A stretch of DNA of 64,000 nt from Lentibacillus halodurans (GTDB lineage: Bacteria; Bacillota; Bacilli; Bacillales; Amphibacillaceae), in the NCBI RefSeq assembly GCF_900112045.1, contig NZ_FOJW01000010.1, positions 62,001-126,000 on the forward strand. The letters run 5' to 3'. Positions 1 to 8,000 of the stretch are shown one piece after another. The notes under the pieces were generated by a model. The model had not been told where the DNA came from, did not search any database, and saw only the letters and a program-made list of their open reading frames with translations. Position numbers and translations under genes: made by a program. Position 1 is the first letter of the stretch; each line of letters starts with the position of its first letter.

Positions 1-1
1 A

Positions 2-592
2 TCGAACGCCAAACCGCTGGAATATCAGACAAAAGAAGGTCAACTAAACATTCTGGGCTTTTGGATTTTTCTGGCGGCGGAAATCGTGCTGTTTTCAACA
101 TTATTTGCCACATATGCCGTACTGTTTAACCGTACTGCAGATGCCCCGCCACCAGCAGAGCTATTTGAACCGGGAACTGTCCTTGTCATGACGTTCATCC
201 TGCTGACGAGCAGTTTTACATGCGGAATTGCGATTCATGGAATGCGGCGCGGCTCGGTAAAAGGCTTAATGACGTGGCTGATCATCACATTAATCCTCGG
301 TTTAAGCTTTCTTGGCTTTGAAATCTATGAATTTGTTCACTATGCAGGTGAAGGTGCTACACTGCAGTCGAGTGCATTCTGGTCTGCATTTTATATCCTT
401 GCAGGTACACACGGCGTGCACGTGACACTTGGGATCGGCTGGGCCACGCTGCTGCTTGTCCAGCTTGCTCAAAGGGGCATCACTTCTGTCACAAGCAGAA
501 AAGTATTCATTATCGGTCTGTACTGGCACTTTTTAGACGTAATCTGGATATTCATCTTTACCGGTGTTTATCTGATCGGGATGGTGGTTTAG
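2..592 (+). CDS. ctaE: Cytochrome c oxidase subunit III (caa3-type), 5' end outside the window
   Basis: This is the membrane subunit III of the haem-copper terminal oxidase, which assists subunit I in proton-pumping oxygen reduction. The reading frame is already open at base 2, so the start codon lies upstream; 196 residues are visible against a usual length of about 205, so only roughly ten are missing. Five hydrophobic helices are visible, with the subunit III signature GTHGVHVTLGIGWATL near residues 132-147 and an SFLGFEIYEF segment before it. The gene is followed one base later by ctaF, as in the ctaCDEF operon of Bacillus. The assignment is firm; the substrate electron donor (fused cytochrome c in CtaC) is known for the family and not visible here. 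Confidence 0.95.
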   Translation, partial: SNAKPLEYQTKEGQLNILGFWIFLAAEIVLFSTLFATYAVLFNRTADAPPPAELFEPGTVLVMTFILLTSSFTCGIAIHGMRRGSVKGLMTWLIITLILGLSFLGFEIYEFVHYAGEGATLQSSAFWSAFYILAGTHGVHVTLGIGWATLLLVQLAQRGITSVTSRKVFIIGLYWHFLDVIWIFIFTGVYLIGMVV

Positions 593-593
593 T

Positions 594-944
594 ATGGCAA
601 ATCGTTCCAAACGGATTCCGATTCAGCATGTTGTAGGCTATGTGATGTCGATCGTCCTGACAGTGCTTGCAGCCTGGGCAGCACTTAACTCCAACTTGCC
701 CGTGATATGGATCATTATTTTGATTCTGGCGCTGGCTGTCATTCAGGCAGGCATTCAGCTGTTCATGTTCATGCATATCATTGAGCGCGGAACAGGCCAC
801 GCACCATGGCAAATGATCTTTCATGGATTTATACTTGCAGCCATTGTCGTTGCAGGATCTTTGTTTACCATGTCATTCGGGTTTAATCATGATCATAACG
901 ATGATGGCGGGCATGAGCAGCATGAACAGCACGAACAGGAATAA
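594..944 (+). CDS. ctaF: Cytochrome c oxidase subunit IV (caa3-type)
   Basis: CtaF is the small subunit IV of the Bacillus caa3 oxidase. The 116-residue protein has three transmembrane segments and the conserved IQLFMFMHI stretch of prokaryotic subunit IV near residues 56-64. It starts one base after the ctaE stop, so translation is probably coupled. The last 17 residues are very hydrophilic and rich in His, Asp, Glu and Gln (three HEQ units ending the protein), longer and more metal-ligand-like than I would expect for the family. The operon ends here with a strong hairpin; ctaG, which usually follows ctaF in Bacillus, is not present in the next genes. Confidence 0.93.
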   Translation: MANRSKRIPIQHVVGYVMSIVLTVLAAWAALNSNLPVIWIIILILALAVIQAGIQLFMFMHIIERGTGHAPWQMIFHGFILAAIVVAGSLFTMSFGFNHDHNDDGGHEQHEQHEQE

Positions 945-962
945 AGATACATCACCAGCGTT

Positions 963-999
963 AAAAAACCTCTTCCGAATATGATGGAAGAGGTTTTTT
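963..999. terminator. Rho-independent terminator after ctaF (bidirectional)
   Basis: The inverted repeat AAAAAACCTCTTCC / GGAAGAGGTTTTTT has a short loop and T-rich ends on both strands. It ends the ctaEF transcript and could also stop transcripts coming from the minus-strand gene at 1068-1343. Confidence 0.9.
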
Positions 1000-1067
1000 A
1001 AATACCTGCATCCCGCTTTTCTGATCGGACTTCCGGGAATCGAGGCATGAGAGTGATGAGCGAATAG

Positions 1068-1343
1068 TCAAGATGAGTAGCTTTCCTTGAATTTTTCAGA
1101 AGTGTTGACGATTTTGATAATAAACATGACCCATGCCACTTCCGCTACAATAAGGCTTGCATAGAGCATGATCCATGTAATGGAAAATGCAGCAGGAACT
1201 GCAATGAACATGACCTGAATAAAATAAATCCACATTCCCGCTAAAAGAATGGATTGAATCAATGCCAGCGTTTTCTTTTTAAGCTGAACGAAGATAAATG
1301 GTGTGACTGTCGCCAGAAGCATAAACATTAATGTGACACCCAT
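1068..1343 (-). CDS. Small three-helix membrane protein, function unknown
   Basis: This 91-residue protein is almost entirely hydrophobic, with three predicted membrane helices (about residues 4-22, 27-50 and 56-80) and a charged C-terminal tail. A good ribosome site (AAGGAGAGG) sits about seven bases before the ATG. I do not recognise the family. It is encoded opposite to the oxidase genes and separated from them by the bidirectional terminator, so a role in the oxidase is not supported beyond proximity. Confidence 0.7.
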   Translation of the reverse strand: MGVTLMFMLLATVTPFIFVQLKKKTLALIQSILLAGMWIYFIQVMFIAVPAAFSITWIMLYASLIVAEVAWVMFIIKIVNTSEKFKESYSS

Positions 1344-1495
1344 TAAAATCCTCTCCTTGAAATGTAAACGTCTTCTTACTATTATTGTAACAAATTTGTT
1401 TTAATTTTGACACGCAATGTTCACAAATTGGTTTATTTTTTCCCATTTTAATTTGCAATCAAATACGCCCACAGCTTAAACCGCTTACTACATAG

Positions 1496-2605
1496 CTAAC
1501 TGCTCACATGATACAGATCATTGAAAAAGCCCAAAAGCTGTTGACTTGGAGCCGACCAGCTGAATGCTTTGGCTGTTTCGCGTGCCTGCTTGCCAATCCT
1601 TTCCCGCAAGGCTGTGTCCTCCAGTTTCATGATCGTATGGATTAAGTTATCTTTGTGACCCGGATCATAGTGCAACCCATTTTCACCATCCGTTACCTGT
1701 TCTGCAGTCGGTCCTGAATTGGCTACAATAACTGGCAGCCCCGAGGCCATTGCTTCAAGTATAACTAAACCGAGTGTTTCAGTTTGCGACGGAAAAACAA
1801 AGATATCAGACGATGCATAAGCCTTTGCCAGCTCTTCCCCATGCATAAAGCCAGTAAACACAGTCGGTGTCCCTTCGAAATAAGATTCGAGTTTTTCCCG
1901 GTGCGGACCATCACCAACAATCGCCAGACGGAATTGATCGGAATAATGTAAGACATGCCGGATTTTTTCAATTTCTTTTTCCACCGCCAGACGCCCGACA
2001 TATAACAATAATGTCTTATCCATTTCCCCATCACATAAGTACCTGCGTGTGGCTTCATTCTGATAGTGCGAGCCGAATGTATCCAGATCAACTCCCCGCT
2101 CCCATACATGAACATTTTTGAAACCACGGCCTGTCAGTTCGTACTTGACGGATTTGGAGGTACATAGGTTCAGATCTGCCCGGTTATGCATTGTTTTAAA
2201 AATCCACCAGAGTGCAGGTTTTAAATATGGTACCTTATAATAATCTGCGTAATGCGGAATATTCGTATGCCAGGAAGCGACAAGCGGCCATTTCTTGCCA
2301 TAATAAATGCCAGCCATTCCAAGGAGTGCCGGATTCACAACATGAACGATATCCGGCTGAAATTCGTTCAGAAACCGGCCAACTTTTGGATTAGGCATCG
2401 CTACTTTTCGAGATTTATAAAGGAAGAGCGTGTGTGAAGGAATCCCTTTAACGGGAATACCGTTGAATTCATCAAGCCCCTGATCGGGAGCTATTATCAG
2501 TAATTCATGCCCCTGCTCATGAAGCCATTTGACCGTAGCGGCGATACGCGTCACGACACCGTCCACCGCTGGCAAAAATGTTTCTGTAACAATGGCTATT
2601 TTCAT
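1496..2605 (-). CDS. Glycosyltransferase family 4 (GT-B fold), mannosyl/glucosyl transferase-like
   Basis: This is a GT4-type glycosyltransferase using a nucleotide sugar donor, similar in layout to bacterial MgtA/PimB-type enzymes that glycosylate lipids. The N-terminal Rossmann half begins MKIAIVTETFLPAVDGVV; the donor-binding half begins at LLYVGRLAVEKE, and the EX7E motif (ETLGLVILE) lies at about residues 277-285, followed by ASGLPVIVA. I placed the start at 2605 because the recognisable fold begins there, giving 369 residues, a normal length; upstream in-frame starts at 2620 and 2722 would add a non-homologous 5-39 residue leader. The acceptor cannot be told; diacylglycerol is a plausible guess. 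Confidence 0.88.
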   Translation of the reverse strand: MKIAIVTETFLPAVDGVVTRIAATVKWLHEQGHELLIIAPDQGLDEFNGIPVKGIPSHTLFLYKSRKVAMPNPKVGRFLNEFQPDIVHVVNPALLGMAGIYYGKKWPLVASWHTNIPHYADYYKVPYLKPALWWIFKTMHNRADLNLCTSKSVKYELTGRGFKNVHVWERGVDLDTFGSHYQNEATRRYLCDGEMDKTLLLYVGRLAVEKEIEKIRHVLHYSDQFRLAIVGDGPHREKLESYFEGTPTVFTGFMHGEELAKAYASSDIFVFPSQTETLGLVILEAMASGLPVIVANSGPTAEQVTDGENGLHYDPGHKDNLIHTIMKLEDTALRERIGKQARETAKAFSWSAPSQQLLGFFNDLYHVSS

Positions 2606-2817
2606 CCATAACAACCCCATATCTGATTTCAAGTAATGTTTATCCCGCCTGAACAGGCAGTAAGTTCCCCATTTAAGAAAGATATACAGCACATGTTGTA
2701 AACGGGGATTAACTGTCTGCATAAATCCGATGCTGTTCCATTAACATTCAGCGGGAATGCTACGCCCCGCTGAATGAAATATCACTTTATTTTTCCTAAT
2801 AAATGACAAGTTATGTA

Positions 2818-2846
2818 TTGACATCCATTTGGTGTAAAGATTTAAA
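2818..2846 (+). promoter_or_regulatory. Putative sigma-A promoter for the alpha/beta hydrolase
   Basis: A perfect -35 box TTGACA (2818-2823) is followed after exactly 17 bases by a moderate -10 box TTTAAA (2841-2846), about 40 bases before the hydrolase start. Confidence 0.55.
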
Positions 2847-2883
2847 AAATGGTTAATCTAAAGCAGGAGAAGACTTTCAGGAG

Positions 2884-3741
2884 GTGAACAGCATCGTTTT
2901 CAGCAGTCATTTTAAAGCATCCGATGGTGTCAGACTATTTTACCGTGGATGGATCCCAGAAAACCCACGCGCGCTCTTAATATTAGTTCATGGTGCAGGC
3001 GAACATTCAGGCCGTTATGCCAATATCGGTGAAGCATGTATGGAGCATCAGATTGCCTTAATTGCACCTGATCTGCGCGGATTTGGGCAATCGGAAGGAG
3101 CGCGTGGGCATGTCAATCATTTTAAAGATTATATAGATGACTTGAAAAACTTGATTGAGTTACTCCATTGTCAATATCAATTTATTCCATTGTTTTTATT
3201 CGGACATAGCCTTGGCGGGCTGATTGTCATTCGATATGGACAAATTCACTCACATAAAGCAAATGGATTTGTTTTATCGTCACCCGCATTAGGGTTTCGA
3301 ATTCGTGTCCCATTACTTTTAGAAAAATTAATGGAACTCATTTCCCGACTATCCCCGAATTTCTCGGTTCAGCCGTCCAAATGGGCGGGGATGCTCAAAA
3401 AAATCCGTCAGTTGGAATCCTACTTTCCCGAGCCTGTACTGGAAATGGAGGATGATCCGTTCTACACGTTTGAATATACGCCCCGCTGGTTTACAGAGCT
3501 GCTTCATAATGGCATCCACGCCCTGTCGGATGCTTCGAGATTCAGTTTTCCCCTGCTATGTTTTTATGATCAGGAAGACCCAATTGTTCATCCCGGTTCC
3601 GTCCAACGTTTTCTGGACACTGTCTCCGTCCAGGATAAAAAGTATATTCTGTTTGCTGAAGGCCAGCACAGACCCTGGAATGCTCCCCATTGCGATCAGG
3701 CTTTGAATGATGTCTTCACATGGCTGAATACGCGTTTATGA
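2884..3741 (+). CDS. Alpha/beta hydrolase, monoacylglycerol lipase / lysophospholipase-like (S33)
   Basis: This is a cytosolic serine hydrolase of the lysophospholipase / monoglyceride lipase group, expected to release a fatty acid from mono-acyl lipids. The catalytic triad can be read as Ser109 in GHSLGG, Asp232 in DQEDPIV and His262 in EGQHRPW; the oxyanion-loop motif HGAGEHSGRY is at about 36-45. Its 285 residues match the family. The start is odd: the only conventional in-frame start is a GTG at 2884 that overlaps the AGGAGGTG ribosome site, whereas an ATC at 2893 has ideal spacing from it, and an in-frame stop lies just upstream. It is transcribed alone and converges on the aldolase operon. 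Confidence 0.88.
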   Translation: MNSIVFSSHFKASDGVRLFYRGWIPENPRALLILVHGAGEHSGRYANIGEACMEHQIALIAPDLRGFGQSEGARGHVNHFKDYIDDLKNLIELLHCQYQFIPLFLFGHSLGGLIVIRYGQIHSHKANGFVLSSPALGFRIRVPLLLEKLMELISRLSPNFSVQPSKWAGMLKKIRQLESYFPEPVLEMEDDPFYTFEYTPRWFTELLHNGIHALSDASRFSFPLLCFYDQEDPIVHPGSVQRFLDTVSVQDKKYILFAEGQHRPWNAPHCDQALNDVFTWLNTRL

Positions 3742-3824
3742 GGATGTACATGGGGAATGATCCGATTCAGGCTGCACGAAACCGCTTTTGCTTATTCACA
3801 TACGCATCCCCAAGCTGATTTAAT

Positions 3825-4916
3825 TTAGCTAGACATAGGGACCTGTGACTGTATACGCCCGTCAATTCGTTCAAAAATATCATCTAAATCCCTGCCTGTA
3901 ATGGTAAGGCCGTGATTTTTAAGACCAATGATAGCTCTTGATGGATCCTTTGAACTTCTAACCAGATCTGCCACGGTTTCAGCCAATTCAATCGTACCGC
4001 ACGGGTAATTGACCTCAGTAGCCTGTACACCCTCAATCCATGCATGTATATGGACAATGGCACCAACCTGAGGATGCTCTTTATAAATCATCCAGTGCTC
4101 AATCGCATCAACCGAAGCTCTTTTCGGTTCTGTATGAGGTGGCACACTAATTTCCATCGCATTTTTCTCCGCATTAAAATCAGTAATATACAAGAGATCC
4201 TTACCGATAACCTGTAAATTGGCTTTATCGACACCGCTTGCACTCATCCAGAAACTGCTTTCATTTTCTCTGGTACTAAGATTACCATAACTGAGACCGC
4301 CGATGCCGTATAATTTTTTTAACTGTCGCATATCACGAGATGTTAGATAATCTTCCAACGGAAACGGTGCCGGCAGCAGATCCATCTTATCCAGCTTTTT
4401 ACCGGATATGTACATTTTTTTTGTATTTTCATTGCCATTCCATAAACGTTTCTGAAGATTATCATTAAAATGATTGTCAATGACCAATTGCGAGGAGGCT
4501 ACAGGTTCCAGACGCTCAAATATTTTCTGGAAAAATGTCTCGTCCCTCTCAGATTCATATGTGATTTTGTAAAAACCTTGTTCAGGTGTAACAAAATAGA
4601 TATCCGTTTGAGTCTGCGTGTGCAGAATATATATCAAGTGATTTGACAGAGATCTGATCAAATAAGGATAGGCAGCTTCAAACGTGCTTTTAGGTGTCTC
4701 GTCCGCTTCAATAATGGAAACGACGAACGTTGCCTGCGCTTTACGGCGGAACGGGCGCGGCTTTTCACTGTCAAGAACGTTAAAAACAACCCGTATATTA
4801 TCGGTAGGATCCGGACAATAATCATATCCCTCTGTTGAAAATTTTTGCTTTAAACCGTCAACAAACCATGTTGAAAATGAACTTCTTGTATTACCTGTAA
4901 TCGTAAACTGATGCAT
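3825..4916 (-). CDS. Class II aldolase/adducin domain protein with an extra N-terminal domain
   Basis: The C-terminal half (about residues 185-355) is a class II aldolase/adducin domain: zinc-site residues are suggested by the HIHAW segment and the later KNHGLTITG motif, with SYGNLSTR near the start of the domain. This family makes or cleaves sugar phosphates (fuculose-, rhamnulose-, ribulose-type). The first roughly 170 residues are an additional alpha/beta domain that I do not recognise; ordinary class II aldolases are about 200-230 residues. The start at 4916 is chosen because AAGGAGG is eight bases upstream; starts at 4922 and 4949 sit on or before that ribosome site. The gene is co-oriented with and directly downstream of a zinc alcohol dehydrogenase, suggesting a two-step sugar or polyol pathway; the substrate is unknown. 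Confidence 0.8.
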   Translation of the reverse strand: MHQFTITGNTRSSFSTWFVDGLKQKFSTEGYDYCPDPTDNIRVVFNVLDSEKPRPFRRKAQATFVVSIIEADETPKSTFEAAYPYLIRSLSNHLIYILHTQTQTDIYFVTPEQGFYKITYESERDETFFQKIFERLEPVASSQLVIDNHFNDNLQKRLWNGNENTKKMYISGKKLDKMDLLPAPFPLEDYLTSRDMRQLKKLYGIGGLSYGNLSTRENESSFWMSASGVDKANLQVIGKDLLYITDFNAEKNAMEISVPPHTEPKRASVDAIEHWMIYKEHPQVGAIVHIHAWIEGVQATEVNYPCGTIELAETVADLVRSSKDPSRAIIGLKNHGLTITGRDLDDIFERIDGRIQSQVPMSS

Positions 4917-4955
4917 ATGCATTTCCTCCTTATTTCCTGTCAATTTCATAGATTT

Positions 4956-6179
4956 TTATGGTTCGAATACGACTTTCATCGCCGCATGATTGCCTTTGTT
5001 TGCTGCTGTAAATAAGGCATCATGATAGTTTTCAAGCGGGAATTGATGTGTAATTAATGGTGAAAGATCAGCTCGTCCAAGCCTCATTAATTCAATAGCA
5101 ACATCAAAGGTTCTGACGGGTTTTCCCTGATAATCCTCTGTACCATATGCAAAAATACCTTTAATAGCCAGCTCATTAAGCCAGACATAAGACCAGTCAA
5201 TACCGTCCATCACACCGGCCAGTCCCACAAGCACAACTTTTCCTCTGCTTTTTGCAAAACGGATGCCATCATTAATACTTTGCTTTCTGCCAACACATTC
5301 ATAGACAATATCAGCTCCGCCCTGGATGACCTCAGGACCATACAACGGCTTTAATACCTTGCCGTTGAGCGATTTGGCCAGTTCTGGAACGTACGATGAC
5401 GGACGTAAAAAAATCATCTCATCCGCCCCATAATGGGAGGCAAATTCTGCCTGTCGATCATGTTTCACTAAAGCAACGATCCTGCAATTGATATTGAGAG
5501 CTCGGATAGCCGCAATAATACAAGTCCCGATAACACCTCCCCCAATAACCAGAACAGTATCATCTTCTTTCGGCGGATTTTGCATAACACTATGTAATGC
5601 ACAGCTAAAAGGTTCAACCATAACACCATTTAAATTGTCTACCTCTTCTGGCAGCTTAAATATCTGACTTTTATGTGCCACCACAGAGGAACTCCATCCG
5701 CCGCCGGTATCTTTACAGGAGCCGATTAACAATCCCGGTGCCAAATTCCCTTCCGTTTTATGCTGGCATAAACTGTATTGTCCTTCACGACACGCAGAGC
5801 ACAGTTCAAAAAATCCTCTTGGCTCGCATGAGAGAACAGGGTCAATGACAACCCTATCCCCCGCTTTCAATTCAGATACTTGAGACCCGGTTTCAGAAAT
5901 TTCGCCAATGATTTCATGACCAATGGTAAATGGAAATGAAGCAAACGTAGAGATTGCCGGACTGTCATTTAAAAAAATCAAATTAAGATCACTGCCGCAA
6001 ATACCTCCAAACGTCACGTTCACTTTAGCCCACGCTTCATTTGGCAGTTCCGGTTCCGGCTTTTCTGCATAACGCAGACATGACAGCTTTGAATTCCAAT
6101 ACTGTGAAGGCTTGAATCTTCCGGCTATCTTACTGTAAACATAACGTGGCATCTTATAATCGAATTCCAGACCTTTCAA
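4956..6179 (-). CDS. Zinc-binding medium-chain dehydrogenase (polyol/threonine dehydrogenase-like)
   Basis: This is a medium-chain dehydrogenase/reductase that should oxidise an alcohol or polyol with NAD(P)+. Catalytic-zinc ligands are suggested by GGICGSDL (about residue 55-62) and GHEIIGE; the structural-zinc cysteine cluster is in the stretch CEPRGFFELCSACREGQYSLC; the Rossmann glycine motif is VIGGGVIG. The 407 residues are longer than the usual 340-380 because of N-terminal and mid-protein insertions. It starts with TTG at 6179, five bases after GAGGGG. About 39 bases separate its stop from the aldolase ATG, so the two form an operon. The substrate cannot be told. Confidence 0.85.
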   Translation of the reverse strand: MKGLEFDYKMPRYVYSKIAGRFKPSQYWNSKLSCLRYAEKPEPELPNEAWAKVNVTFGGICGSDLNLIFLNDSPAISTFASFPFTIGHEIIGEISETGSQVSELKAGDRVVIDPVLSCEPRGFFELCSACREGQYSLCQHKTEGNLAPGLLIGSCKDTGGGWSSSVVAHKSQIFKLPEEVDNLNGVMVEPFSCALHSVMQNPPKEDDTVLVIGGGVIGTCIIAAIRALNINCRIVALVKHDRQAEFASHYGADEMIFLRPSSYVPELAKSLNGKVLKPLYGPEVIQGGADIVYECVGRKQSINDGIRFAKSRGKVVLVGLAGVMDGIDWSYVWLNELAIKGIFAYGTEDYQGKPVRTFDVAIELMRLGRADLSPLITHQFPLENYHDALFTAANKGNHAAMKVVFEP

Positions 6180-6272
6180 TTAAAACCCCTCAGTTTCTTA
6201 ACAAACGAATTACTTTTATCGTATCCAATCGAACGTCTGATTATTCAGCTTACCCTTAAAATGTAAATACAA

Positions 6273-6306
6273 AAGAACCTTATTTCACCGTTAAAATAAG
6301 GTTCTT
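6273..6306 (-). terminator. Terminator after the 36-residue small gene
   Basis: A perfect 13-bp inverted repeat, AAGAACCTTATTT / AAATAAGGTTCTT with an eight-base loop, lies immediately downstream (minus strand) of the small coding sequence at 6314-6424. The 3' side lacks a long T run, so efficiency is uncertain. Confidence 0.7.
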
Positions 6307-6313
6307 CGTGGAC

Positions 6314-6424
6314 CTAACGTTTCTTTTTATCCGTCGATTTCAACGCTTCCTCATACTCAAATTCAACTAACGCTACAATCAACTGCTTCGCGTTTTCAGC
6401 AATACGTTTCATTAACTGAACCAT
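6314..6424 (-). CDS. 36-residue small protein, unknown function
   Basis: A short minus-strand frame encodes 36 residues starting MVQLMKRIAENAKQLIVALV and ending with a basic tail (DKKKR). It has an amphipathic/hydrophobic helix at about 8-21 followed by an acidic segment. The ATG is preceded by AGGGGG at about ten bases and the stop is followed at once by the hairpin at 6273-6306, which together make a complete small transcription unit. I do not recognise the family. The alternative is a chance frame, but the ribosome site and terminator argue against that. Confidence 0.6.
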   Translation of the reverse strand: MVQLMKRIAENAKQLIVALVEFEYEEALKSTDKKKR

Positions 6425-6589
6425 GATTGTTTGGCCCCCTTTTTCTGTACTGCAAAATGTATATCCTTAAGTTGTGCAAACAGAAAATTAATATACAGCG
6501 TGATGTAATGTTAATCGGCTAATATAATGGATAATTCTGGGCCATACTAATACATATACATGGTACAAACATCAAAAAGGAATCGTTAT

Positions 6590-7254
6590 ATGACTAAAAA
6601 ATAGCTGTCATCCTGTTAAGTTTAACGCTGATTTTAGGAATCATTACCTGGTACGGTTTTTCTGCACCAACAAAAGACATTGATGATCAAACGGCTGCTC
6701 TTTATCTTCCAAACCAATTGTAATGCTCCTGATTGATTCTCTTATGGATGAACCTTTGCAAAGGGCAATACAAGAATGAACGGATGGTTTATATAAACTT
6801 GTTGAATGATGAGATTGGATATAGTGAAATGGCTTCAGACTTCATAGAGGATTCCAGAATCAATTTCATCGCGTGGAAAGACAATGAAGAGAATCATGTT
6901 TTATCCGCTTTTCAGCCTGAGGGAGATTATACGGACCCATACGGGCAGATATGGGATATACGTGGGGATTTTTCCATATTAGATTTATCCGTAAACGAGC
7001 AATACGATATAACATATGACAATTTTCGGACGCCCTTGCAAGACTCCATAGCGCTCTTCACTCTCATCACGGACGTTATCTTGTCGTCGATGCAAAACCC
7101 GGCTATGAATTCATTGGAGAGCACACCCCCTACTCATGTTGGAGATGCAGGACATGGCTCTTTACATAAGAAGAATTCGCTTACATCCATGATTATCACT
7201 GGAACCAACACTGTCCTGAGCATGAACGCGTGGTGGATTTTAGAAAATGGATAA
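6590..7254 (+). pseudogene. Decayed second copy of the type I phosphodiesterase (see 8945-10408)
   Basis: Pieces of the same protein as 8945-10408 occur here in different frames. An ATG at 6590 with AAAGGA upstream begins a hydrophobic leader whose frame breaks within an A run after four codons and continues in another frame (ILGIITWYGFSAPTKD). Near 6724 a third frame gives VMLLIDSLMDEPLQRAIQE, matching VIMLMVDTLMDSSIQPAIE of the intact gene. A large internal deletion (about 300 codons) then joins it to NERMVYI. Further shifts flank DAKPGYEFIGEH, and the end matches PTHVG..GHGSLHK. The copy differs from the intact one in having a membrane-anchor leader. Confidence 0.85.
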
Positions 7255-7322
7255 TTGAACTGGCAGATGATTAAAGAAAAGTCATCGGGTATTACCAAAC
7301 CACAAACATTACTAGAAAAAAA

Positions 7323-7916
7323 GTGAGTGCCTTCCCTATGCTATATACATGGCTAAGACAAATCGCAAAATTATTAATACATTCAAGGTTTCGAGTTGAA
7401 GTTATTGGATATGATAATATCCCGAGACATCAAACGTTTATTGTGGCAGCTAATCACACTAGTTATTATGATCCCATACTCCTAGCATGTATCATAAACA
7501 GACCAATTCATTTTATGGCAAAAGCAGAATTATTTCAAAATTATTTTTGCAGTTATTTTCTCAGCTTACTTCATGCTATTCCGGTAGATCGTCAAAGCAG
7601 AAATGTCATACATCCTGTACGAAAATCTTTAAGGATTATTGACAATGGAAATATCTTTGGAATTTTTCCAGAGGGTAAAAGGTGTAAAAATGAGATGAAT
7701 GTTGCACCTAAAAAAGGCGTTGCCTTTTTTGCATGCAAAACAAAAGTTCCAATATTACCTGTTGCCATCAAAGGGATTAAGAAAGGGTATCGAACACCGG
7801 TAAAAATTATAATCGGGGCACAAATCATTACAGACCAGTTTGATACATCTGATTACGCAACCATCTCCTTGAATGTAATGGATAGAATCAGAAAACTGCG
7901 GACTAATGCAGACTAA
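7323..7916 (+). CDS. 1-acyl-glycerol-3-phosphate acyltransferase family protein (PlsC-like)
   Basis: This is a membrane-associated acyltransferase of the PlsC family, which moves acyl groups onto lysophosphatidic acid or related lipids. The catalytic HX4D motif is His45-Asp50 (NHTSYYD) and the second motif FPEGKR lies near residue 115. Length (197) is typical. The GTG start at 7323 has no strong ribosome site; an ATG 15 bases further in is an alternative. It is followed by a lipid kinase gene, fitting a role in phospholipid or lipid-anchor synthesis. The exact acyl acceptor is unknown. Confidence 0.88.
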   Translation: MSAFPMLYTWLRQIAKLLIHSRFRVEVIGYDNIPRHQTFIVAANHTSYYDPILLACIINRPIHFMAKAELFQNYFCSYFLSLLHAIPVDRQSRNVIHPVRKSLRIIDNGNIFGIFPEGKRCKNEMNVAPKKGVAFFACKTKVPILPVAIKGIKKGYRTPVKIIIGAQIITDQFDTSDYATISLNVMDRIRKLRTNAD

Positions 7917-8000
7917 GTAATGATAGATAAATTAGTCACGTATCGTATATTTTACGATAAGGAAGGATATAGTTTTAAAAAGTGACAATAGGTGATGGCA

